Shown here: piece by piece, positions 56,068 to 64,000 of the stretch
Numbering within the stretch: position 1 is the first letter of the stretch
Layout of the letters: every line of letters begins with the position of its first letter
Assembly (NCBI RefSeq): GCF_028548395.1
Contig: NZ_JAQQLA010000001.1
Coordinates: forward strand, 248,001 to 312,000
DNA: 64,000 bases
Source of the DNA: Vogesella indigofera
GTDB lineage: Bacteria > Pseudomonadota > Gammaproteobacteria > Burkholderiales > Chromobacteriaceae
Direction: 5' to 3'
Notes under the pieces: model-generated
The model's input: only the letters and a program-made list of their open reading frames with translations
Database searches by the model: none
What the model was told of the DNA's origin: nothing
Translations under genes and position numbers: made by a program

Positions 56068-56863
56068 ACAGCGCCTGGCACAGGCTGATGGTGCTGCTCA
56101 TCGAGCGGAAGGCGAAGGCGGTGCCTTCCTTGACCGTCAGCACGGTGCTGGCGTTGCGCGCCAGCGGGCTCATCTTGCTGTCGCTGATCACCAGCAGCTT
56201 GGCCTTGTTCTGTGCCGCCACGCGTGCGCAGTAGCGGGTCTCGCGGCCGTAGGGCTGGAAGCTGATCGCGATCATCAGGTCGTTTTCGCGGATGCTGCGC
56301 ACCTGGTCGTGGTACATGCCGCCGAGGCCGGAGATCAGGTGCACCCGCTTCTGGGTGTGCTGCAGCGCGTAGCAGACGTAGGACGCGATCGGGAACATGC
56401 GGCGCACGCCGACCACGTAGATGTTTTCCGCCTTGTACAGCAGCTCCACCGCGGCGTCGATCGCCGCCGGGTCCAGCGACTGGCTCAGCTCTTCCAGCCC
56501 CTGCTGGCAGGCGGAGAGGAAGCTCTGCGTCAGCTCGGTATTGCTCAGCGGTGTGTTCTGGCTGGCAATCACGGTGCGGATGCGCTTCTGGTAGTTGTTG
56601 ACGTTGCCCTGCGCCGGCGCGAACGAGTCGCGGAACAGCGCCTGCATGTCACTGAAACCACTGAAGCCGAAGCGTTGCGCAAAGCGCACGATGGCGGATG
56701 GCTGCACCTCGCAGGCCTGGGCGATGTCGGTAATGCGCTCCAGCACCAGCGTCGGGCGGTGTTCCTCGATGTACTTGGCGATGACTTTTAGTTGCTTGCT
56801 GAGGCCTTCGTACTCCTCAGAAATGCGCTGCATGAGTTGATCGGCAGTGATTCCGTTGCTCAT
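55997..56863 (-). CDS. iolR: RpiR-family regulator, probable IolR
   Basis: 288 residues: N-terminal HTH_6 domain (LSKQLKVIAKYIEEHRPTLV; ERITDIAQACEVQPSAIVRFAQRFGFSGFSDMQ) and C-terminal SIS sugar-phosphate-binding domain (AENIYVVGVRRMFPIASYVCYAL; NDLMIAISFQPYGRETRYC). RpiR-type IolR proteins repress inositol genes and respond to a phosphorylated intermediate. Divergent from iolC with the GAAATTAATTTC operator in between, so probably autoregulated. Overlaps the EamA gene tail to tail. Confidence 0.87.
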   Translation of the reverse strand: MSNGITADQLMQRISEEYEGLSKQLKVIAKYIEEHRPTLVLERITDIAQACEVQPSAIVRFAQRFGFSGFSDMQALFRDSFAPAQGNVNNYQKRIRTVIASQNTPLSNTELTQSFLSACQQGLEELSQSLDPAAIDAAVELLYKAENIYVVGVRRMFPIASYVCYALQHTQKRVHLISGLGGMYHDQVRSIRENDLMIAISFQPYGRETRYCARVAAQNKAKLLVISDSKMSPLARNASTVLTVKEGTAFAFRSMSSTISLCQALFIALSYRLELVIEETQDAGAYDD

Positions 56864-56935
56864 ATGCTGTTTTGACCTTGTAGGTTGACCATTACATCTT
56901 AAAACGAAAGCTGACGTTTTGAAAAAAATATTTCA

Positions 56936-56947
56936 GAAATTAATTTC
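56936..56947. promoter_or_regulatory. IolR-type operator in the rpiR-iolC spacer
   Basis: GAAATTAATTTC palindrome with a degenerate site (GAAA-N6-TTTC, 56921-56934) to its left. It lies between rpiR and iolC, suited to control both. TTGAAA at 56919-56924 could be a -35 for iolC; no clear -10. Confidence 0.72.
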
Positions 56948-57083
56948 TAGTAGAAAATAAATACGAAAAAAAAGTTGCATTCGTGGCGGGGCAGGATTAA
57001 TCTTGTTGCAAGACAGTAGCCAACGGCGACCTCCGCCGCGGAGATGCCGGAGCCGGCGTCACTGACCTTCTGAAACCAACGGA

Positions 57084-59036
57084 ATGGACACCATGCAAAA
57101 CCAGACATCCTTTGCACCCGACCGTAACCTCGACGTGATTTGCCTGGGGCGACTGGCAGTTGACCTGTACGCCCGCCAGCTGGGTGCACGTCTGGAGGAT
57201 GCGAGCAGCTTTGCCAAATACCTTGGTGGTTCCTCTGCCAATATCGCCTTCGGTACCGCCCGTCTGGGGCTGAAGTCGGCGATGCTGTCGCGGGTTGGCG
57301 ACGAGCAGATGGGGCGCTTCCTGCTGGAAACGCTGGAGAAGGAAGGCTGTGACATCAGCCAGGTGAAGACCGACCCGCAGCGGCTGACCGGCGTGGTGCT
57401 GCTCGGCATCAAGGACCGCGACACCTTTCCGCTGCTGTTCTACCGCGAGAACTGCGCCGACATGGCGCTGTGCGAAGACGACATCGACGAAGCCTTCATC
57501 GCCAGCAGCAAGAGCCTGCTGATCACCGGCACCCACCTGTCCACCGAGAAGGTCAACGCCGCCAGCCGCAAGGCGCTCGGCTTTGCCCGCAAGCACAATG
57601 TGCGCACCGTGCTGGACATCGACTACCGCCCGGTGCTGTGGGGCCTGACCGGCCGCGGCGACGGCGAGCAGCGTTTCATTGCCGATGATGCCGTCAGCAC
57701 CCACCTGCAATCGGTGCTGCCGCTGTTCGACCTGATTGTCGGCACCGAAGAAGAATTCCTGATCGCCGGTGGCAAGCCGGCGCTGCTGGACTGCCTGCAA
57801 GTGGTGCGCCAGCTGGCGCCGCAGGCGGTGCTGGTGGTCAAGCGCGGCCCGCTGGGCTGCGCGGTGATCGACGGCGACATCCCGGCCGACATCGACGATG
57901 CATTCACCATCAGCGGTGCGCAGGTGGAAGTGATGAACGTGCTGGGTGCCGGCGATGCCTTCCTGTCCGGCTTCCTGTCGGCGTGGCTGCGGGGCGAGGA
58001 CTACGCCAGCTGCTGCCGCCGTGCCAATGCCTGCGGCGCGCTGGTGGTGTCGCGCCACGGCTGCTCGGCGGCGATGCCGACCCCGGCGGAACTGGACTAC
58101 TTCCTGGGCCTGGCGGTGACGCCGCTGCGTCCGGCAGAAGACCCGACCCTGGCCCGGCTGCACCGTGTCAGCGTCAAGCGCAAGCAGTGGGACAACCTGT
58201 GCGTGTTCGCCTTTGACCACCGCAACCAGTTCTTCGAGCTGGCACGGCAGAACGGCGTGCCGGAGAGCCGCATCTCGCAGCTGAAAACGCTGCTGGTGCA
58301 GGCGGTGGCGCAGACCGAGGCCGCCAGCGGCCTGCAGGGGCGCACCGGCATCCTGGTCGACGACCGCTACGGCGAGGACGCGATGTACGCCGCCACCGGT
58401 CGCGGCTGGTGGATCGGCCGCCCGATCGAACTGCCCGGCTCCAACCCGCTGGAATTCGACCACGGCCGCGCGCTGGCGGCACGGCTGGAAATCTGGCCGC
58501 AGGAACACATCATCAAGTGCCTGGTGCAGTACCACCCGGACGACGAAGTCGGCAACCGTCTGGAGCAGGAGGCGCAGGTGCGCGCCGTGTACCAGATGGC
58601 GCAGCTCAGCGGCCACGAGCTGCTGCTGGAGGTGATTCCGTCCAGGAAGCTGCCGCAGCAGCCGGACACCGTGCTGCGCGCGCTGAAGCGCTTCTACAAC
58701 CTCGGCATCTACCCGGAATGGTGGAAGCTGGAGTCGATGAGCGCCGAGCAGTGGCAGGACATCGACAACCTGCTGGAGCAGCGCGATCCGTACTGCCGCG
58801 GCGTGGTGCTGCTGGGCCTGAACGCGCCGGTGGGCGAGTTGCGCAAGGGCTTCGAGCAGGCGCGGGACAGTCGCAGCTGCCGTGGCTTCATGGTTGGCCG
58901 CACCCTGTTCCAGGAGCCGTCGCAGCGCTGGCTGGCCGGCGAGATCGATGATGCCGGCCTGATCGCCGCCGCCCGTCACAACTTTGAAACCCTGATCGAC
59001 ATCTGGCAGGCGCAACGGCGCCAGGCCCAGAAGTAA
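57084..59036 (+). CDS. iolC: 5-Dehydro-2-deoxygluconokinase fused to a DUF2090 aldolase-like domain
   Basis: 650 residues. Residues about 15-340 are a PfkB-type kinase: DVICLGRLAVDLYARQLGA, YLGGSSANIAFGTARLG, and the catalytic VMNVLGAGDAFLSGFLSAWLRG with GAGD. Residues about 360-640 are DUF2090 (WDNLCVFAFDHRNQFFELA; GILVDDRYGEDAM; EWWKLESM; FMVGRTLF), a class I aldolase-like barrel. The kinase phosphorylates 5-dehydro-2-deoxygluconate; the second domain is annotated in such fusions as the aldolase yielding DHAP and malonate semialdehyde, which would explain why no separate iolJ is seen. ATG 57093 is an alternative start. Confidence 0.92.
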   Translation: MDTMQNQTSFAPDRNLDVICLGRLAVDLYARQLGARLEDASSFAKYLGGSSANIAFGTARLGLKSAMLSRVGDEQMGRFLLETLEKEGCDISQVKTDPQRLTGVVLLGIKDRDTFPLLFYRENCADMALCEDDIDEAFIASSKSLLITGTHLSTEKVNAASRKALGFARKHNVRTVLDIDYRPVLWGLTGRGDGEQRFIADDAVSTHLQSVLPLFDLIVGTEEEFLIAGGKPALLDCLQVVRQLAPQAVLVVKRGPLGCAVIDGDIPADIDDAFTISGAQVEVMNVLGAGDAFLSGFLSAWLRGEDYASCCRRANACGALVVSRHGCSAAMPTPAELDYFLGLAVTPLRPAEDPTLARLHRVSVKRKQWDNLCVFAFDHRNQFFELARQNGVPESRISQLKTLLVQAVAQTEAASGLQGRTGILVDDRYGEDAMYAATGRGWWIGRPIELPGSNPLEFDHGRALAARLEIWPQEHIIKCLVQYHPDDEVGNRLEQEAQVRAVYQMAQLSGHELLLEVIPSRKLPQQPDTVLRALKRFYNLGIYPEWWKLESMSAEQWQDIDNLLEQRDPYCRGVVLLGLNAPVGELRKGFEQARDSRSCRGFMVGRTLFQEPSQRWLAGEIDDAGLIAAARHNFETLIDIWQAQRRQAQK

Positions 59037-59089
59037 GCACGCCACCACGGCAGCCAATGACAACAGCAAGCAAAGACACGGACAACACT

Positions 59090-59989
59090 ATGACTTCCAC
59101 TTTCAAGGTAAAGATCGGCATCAACCCGATTTCCTGGTGCAACGATGACCTGCCGTCGCTGGGCGGTGAAACCACGCTGGATACCATCCTGCGCGAAGGC
59201 AGCGAGATCGGTTACCAGGGCTTCGAGCTGGGCAACAAGTTTCCGCGTACCGCGACGGAACTGAAGGCGGCGCTGGTGCCGTACGGCGTGGAGTGCGTGT
59301 CCGGCTGGTACTCCGGCTATCTGGCCGAGCGCTCCGCCGAGGAAGAAATCGCCGCGGTGGAAGGCCATCTGAGCCTGCTGGTGGAAAGCGGCTGCCAGGT
59401 GATGGTGTATGGCGAGGTGGGCGGCTCCATCCAGGGCCAGATCGGCACCGCACTGTACAAGCGGCCAACCTTTACCAGCGAGGAAGCGTGGCAGCAGTAC
59501 GCCGCCAAGCTGAACACCTTTGCCGCCCACCTGGCGTCGCGCGGCATCAAGCTGGCCTACCACCACCACATGGGTGCGTTCGTGGAAACGCCGGCCGACG
59601 TGGACAAGCTGATGGCGCTGACCAGCCCGGACGTGGGCCTGCTGTTCGATACCGGCCACATGTACTTTGCCGGCGGCGATCCGCTGACCGAGCTGAACAA
59701 GCACATCGACCGCGTGGTGCACGTGCACTGCAAGGACGTGCGCGCCGAAGTGCTGCGCCGCGCCCGCAACGGCAGCTGGAGCTTCCTGCAGTCGGTACTC
59801 AATGGTGCCTTTACCGTGCCGGGTGACGGCGACATCCAGTTCGGGCCGATCCTCGCGCGTCTGGCGCAGCACGGTTACCAGGGCTGGCTGGTGGTGGAAG
59901 CGGAGCAGGACCCGACCATCGCACCGAGCTACGAATACGCGCAAAAAGGCTTCAATACCCTGTCCGGGCTGGTTGCCGGCCTGTCCTGA
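59090..59989 (+). CDS. iolE: Inosose dehydratase
   Basis: 299 residues, the family length. KIGINPISWCNDDLPSLGGET is the diagnostic IolE start; further motifs YQGFELGNKFPR, LAYHHHMGAFVET, LLFDTGHMYFAGGDP, HVHCKDVR and LVVEAEQDP carry the metal ligands. Converts scyllo-inosose to the dione used by IolD. Start 59090 aligns best; an ATG at 59057 would add 11 polar residues. Confidence 0.94.
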   Translation: MTSTFKVKIGINPISWCNDDLPSLGGETTLDTILREGSEIGYQGFELGNKFPRTATELKAALVPYGVECVSGWYSGYLAERSAEEEIAAVEGHLSLLVESGCQVMVYGEVGGSIQGQIGTALYKRPTFTSEEAWQQYAAKLNTFAAHLASRGIKLAYHHHMGAFVETPADVDKLMALTSPDVGLLFDTGHMYFAGGDPLTELNKHIDRVVHVHCKDVRAEVLRRARNGSWSFLQSVLNGAFTVPGDGDIQFGPILARLAQHGYQGWLVVEAEQDPTIAPSYEYAQKGFNTLSGLVAGLS

Positions 59990-60000
59990 GGAGAAAAGGC

Positions 60001-60798
60001 ATGAATTTGCTGGTTAAGGCAGACCAGGCAGGCAAGCCGCTGGTGGAGGTGACTCCGGCGTCGGCAGGCTGGACCCACGTCGGTTTTCGCGCCGTCAGGT
60101 TGGCCGCGCAGGAACGCGAAGTGTGGCAGCAGCCGGGCCGCGAGTGCTGTGTGGTGATTCTGGCCGGCAAGGCCAGCGTCAAGGTGGGCGAGCAGCAGTG
60201 GACGCACCTGGGCGAGCGCCACAGCGTGTTCGACGACATGGCACCATACGCGGTGTACGCACCACCGGGCGTAGCGGTGGAAGTGACCGCCGAGAGCGCC
60301 GCCGAGGTGGCGTTCTGCTCGGCGCCGTCTGCCGGCAACCATCCGGCACGGCTGATCACCCCGGACAGCATGCAGCGCAGTGTGCGCGGCAAGGACGCCA
60401 ATACCCGCTACGTCACCGACATCCTGCCGCAGACCGCGCCGGCCGACGGCCTGCTGGTGGTGGAGGTGCGTACCCCGTCCGGCCACTCTTCCAGCTACCC
60501 GCCGCACAAGCACGACCGCGACGCGCTGCCGGAAGAAAGCGTGCTGGAAGAAACCTACTATCACCGGCTGAATCCGGCGCAGGGCTTTGCCTTCCAGCGC
60601 GTGTACACCGACGACCGCCGCATCGACCAGTCGATGGCGGTGGAAGACCACGACGTGGTGATGGTGCCGGAAGGCTACCACCCGGTGTCCGTGCCCTACG
60701 GCTACGAGTCCTACTACCTCAACGTGATGGCCGGGCCGAAGCGCGAATGGTGCTTCAAGAACGATCCGGCGCACGAGTGGATCATCGCCAAGCCGTAA
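60001..60798 (+). CDS. iolB: 5-Deoxy-glucuronate isomerase
   Basis: 265-residue bicupin. [13 protein letters not shown] near the start and the metal site [24 protein letters not shown] (two His, two Glu) identify IolB, which isomerises 5-deoxyglucuronate to the IolC substrate. GAGGAGAAAA precedes the ATG, 11 bases after iolE, so the two are co-transcribed. Confidence 0.94.
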   Translation: MNLLVKADQAGKPLVEVTPASAGWTHVGFRAVRLAAQEREVWQQPGRECCVVILAGKASVKVGEQQWTHLGERHSVFDDMAPYAVYAPPGVAVEVTAESAAEVAFCSAPSAGNHPARLITPDSMQRSVRGKDANTRYVTDILPQTAPADGLLVVEVRTPSGHSSSYPPHKHDRDALPEESVLEETYYHRLNPAQGFAFQRVYTDDRRIDQSMAVEDHDVVMVPEGYHPVSVPYGYESYYLNVMAGPKREWCFKNDPAHEWIIAKP

Positions 60799-60829
60799 AC
60801 CGAACCCCCACGACCCAGAACAGACCACA

Positions 60830-60852
60830 GGCAGACCCGCACGCGGGCTGCC
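60830..60852 (+). other. Hairpin between iolB and iolA
   Basis: GGCAG-A-CCCGC pairs with GCGGGCTGCC across AC, in the 91-base spacer. No T-run, so likely an mRNA-processing or stability element rather than a terminator. Confidence 0.4.
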
Positions 60853-60889
60853 GGGGCAGAGCATTGCCCGCCAGCACAGGACAAACGAC

Positions 60890-62386
<1,497 letters not shown>

Positions 62387-62421
62387 GACGGACGCAACTC
62401 TCCCAAGGCGTTTGTGTTTTT

Positions 62422-62448
62422 GCCACCCTGCGGGGTGGCTATTTTTTT
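62422..62448 (+). terminator. Rho-independent terminator after iolA
   Basis: GCCACCC / GGGTGGC stem with a TGCG loop, then TA and seven T. Ends the iolCEBA transcript. Confidence 0.9.
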
Positions 62449-62554
62449 CACTGCGGTGCCAGCCGGCAACGGCCGGGGCACGCGACAGGGCCGCGACACG
62501 ACGGCGCGTGCCAACGCACCGTCGCCATGCCTTGGCATATGAAAGGCGGAAGCC

Positions 62555-63292
62555 ATGTTCGCTGACTTGCTACCGGCAGCCATTGCCGCCGTGCTGCTGA
62601 TGGGGCTGAGCAAGAGTGGCTTTGCCAATGGCTTCGGGGCCTTTGCCACGCCGCTGATGGCGCTGGCGATGCCGATCACGCAGGCGGCGGCGGTCATGCT
62701 GCCCTTGCTGCTGGTGATGGATCTGGTCAGCGTGTTTTCGCTGCGCAAATCAGTGGATGGCGCGGTGCTGAAGCACTGCCTGCCGACGGGGGTGTGCGGC
62801 GTGCTGCTGGGCTGGCTGCTGCTCAGTGTGGTGAGCCTTGCCGTGGTGTCGGTGCTGGTCGGCGCCATGACCTTGTGTTTCCTGCTGCAGCGGCTGCTGC
62901 CCGTCGGGGGGATCGATTGGCGCTGGCGCCCGCTCGCCTGGCTGATGTCGGCGCTATCGGGTTTTGCCAGCTTTATCTGCCATGCGGGCGGGCCGCCGAT
63001 GATGATGTACTGCCTGGCGCGTAATATGGCCCCCAGCCATCTGGCCGGCACCAGTGCGGTGTTCTTTTTCGTGGTGAATGCCATGAAGTGGCCGTTGTAC
63101 TACCAGATGAACCTGCTCTCCAGCGGCAATATGCACATGGCGCTGGCGCTGCTGCCGGTTGGCATCGCGGGGGTGCTGCTGGGGGTCTACCTGGCGGGCT
63201 GCCTGCAACGGCAGTGGTTCTATCGGGTGTCGTATGCCGGCCTGTTGCTGGCCGGGGTCAAGCTGATCGTCGATGGCGCCCAGCGCTGGTAG
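62555..63292 (+). CDS. TauE/SafE-family permease
   Basis: 245 residues with about 7-8 hydrophobic helices. The two half-motifs LLMGLSKSGFANGFGAFATPLMAL and FASFICHAGGPPMMMYCLARNM are typical of TauE/SafE (anion exporters, e.g. sulfite or sulfoacetate). Nothing ties it functionally to inositol; it has its own ribosome site and is separated by a terminator. Substrate unknown. Confidence 0.8.
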   Translation: MFADLLPAAIAAVLLMGLSKSGFANGFGAFATPLMALAMPITQAAAVMLPLLLVMDLVSVFSLRKSVDGAVLKHCLPTGVCGVLLGWLLLSVVSLAVVSVLVGAMTLCFLLQRLLPVGGIDWRWRPLAWLMSALSGFASFICHAGGPPMMMYCLARNMAPSHLAGTSAVFFFVVNAMKWPLYYQMNLLSSGNMHMALALLPVGIAGVLLGVYLAGCLQRQWFYRVSYAGLLLAGVKLIVDGAQRW

Positions 63293-63367
63293 CCTGCAGC
63301 TCGGTCATCGGCGGCCGTTGCCGGCCGTGTTTCCGCCACGCCTTGGCCCGGCGCCGCACTGGCGCGG

Positions 63368-64000
63368 CTAGGTCGAGCCGCGAATGATCAGTTCGCCGGG
63401 GAGATTAATCGAGCGCGCTTCGCTGCGGCCCTTCAGCATGGCGATCAGCGTCGCGACCATCTCCTGCAGCGGCTGGCGGTAGCTGGTCAGGTTGAACGAC
63501 GGCGTGGCCGCCAGCTCGTCGCCGTCGTAACCGACGATGGCCAGGTCCTGCGGTACGCGCAGGCCGAATTCGTGTCTGGCGGTTTCGATGACGCCGATCG
63601 CCAGCGCGTCGTTTTCACACATCAGCACGTCGATGCGCTCGGCCGCCGGAGTCTGCTGCAGGTAGGCGCGCAGCACTTGTGCCGCCGCACGGTGGTCGTA
63701 GCTGCCGGCGGCCAGCTCCGGCACCGTGGTGCCGGCTTGCTGCTGCCAGAACGCCATGAAGTGGTTCTTGCGCCCCAGTGCGGTGGACAGCGAGCGCGGC
63801 CCGGACATGAAGCCGGGGCGGCGGTAGCCGCGCTGCCACAGGTGCTGATTGATCGCCGCCATCGATATCCTGGCGTCGCAGGACACCGCCGGGATGTGCG
63901 CGATGGTGCTTTCCCGCGCCAGCACATACAGCGGCGGGCGCGAGGCGGGCAGGGTCGATAGCTTCAGCGCCTCGTCCTTGAAGTCGGTGCCGACCAGGAT
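63368..64000 (-). CDS. LacI-family regulator, C-terminal part (truncated by window end)
   Basis: 210 residues of the sugar-binding domain are visible, open to the window edge. ISMAAINQHLWQRGYRRPGFMSG, VLMCENDALAIGVIETARHEFG, DLAIVGYDGDELAATPSFNLTSYRQPLQEM and LIIRGST are the standard LacI/GalR C-terminal pattern. The DNA-binding domain lies beyond 64000. It converges on the TauE/SafE gene, 75 bases apart. Target genes are outside the window. Confidence 0.88.
   Translation of the reverse strand: MLVGTDFKDEALKLSTLPASRPPLYVLARESTIAHIPAVSCDARISMAAINQHLWQRGYRRPGFMSGPRSLSTALGRKNHFMAFWQQQAGTTVPELAAGSYDHRAAAQVLRAYLQQTPAAERIDVLMCENDALAIGVIETARHEFGLRVPQDLAIVGYDGDELAATPSFNLTSYRQPLQEMVATLIAMLKGRSEARSINLPGELIIRGST

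Overview
The window is high-GC DNA from a free-living proteobacterium, most likely a betaproteobacterium. The order of the protocatechuate 4,5-cleavage genes matches the Comamonas pmd operon (U-K-E-F-D-A-B-C) with one extra gene. The window also has a p-cresol operon and a large inositol cluster. A 12-mer, AGGTTGGCCGCA, occurs at 16 perfect sites in and between genes, a density reminiscent of the uptake sequences of naturally competent Neisseriales and Pasteurellaceae. I see no rRNA, tRNA, CRISPR, prophage or transposase.

Region 1 (1-22.5 kb, almost all minus strand) is an aromatic-acid catabolic supercluster. It holds a stand-alone second LigAB-type extradiol dioxygenase pair with a divergent LysR regulator; MFS and AEC transporters and an aldo/keto reductase; the pmdUKEFDABC operon, with an extra NAD(P)-binding dehydrogenase between pmdF and pmdD; a LysR regulator; and a quinate/shikimate module made of aroE-like dehydrogenase, TRAP transporter DctPMQ, AroQ and the two-domain dehydroshikimate dehydratase QuiC. 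Together these can import a shikimate-type acid, convert it to protocatechuate, cleave the ring at 4,5 and deliver pyruvate plus oxaloacetate. Two near-identical palindromes (TGTACC...GGTACA) sit in front of aroQ and quiC.

Region 2 (22.4-31.2 kb, plus strand) is a p-cresol methylhydroxylase operon: cytochrome PchC, Tat-signal protein PchX, flavoprotein PchF and an aldehyde dehydrogenase. It continues with a Tat-signal HiPIP, a 58-residue TatA, a second aromatic aldehyde dehydrogenase, an outer-membrane channel and an AraC regulator. The presence of tatA and two Tat substrates beside a folded flavoprotein with no signal peptide suggests Tat-dependent assembly of the system.

Region 3 (31.2-37.7 kb) is an iron/siderophore uptake locus: an AraC regulator of PchR type, a Fur-like box, a TonB-dependent receptor, a periplasmic binding protein, a FecCD permease, an ATPase and a DUF2218 protein. 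The last four genes are translationally coupled by ATGA overlaps.

Region 4 (37.7-62.4 kb) is an inositol catabolism and transport region. It includes iolD, a three-gene ABC importer, iolC fused to a DUF2090 aldolase-like domain, iolE, iolB and iolA, the RpiR-type regulator, several Gfo/Idh/MocA dehydrogenases and several TIM-barrel isomerases. Four copies of GAAAT-WA-ATTTC lie in front of its transcription units and probably form the regulon of the RpiR protein. Two further divergent modules, each with its own LacI-type regulator, carry a recently duplicated iolH-like gene. The window ends with a TauE/SafE permease and a truncated LacI regulator.
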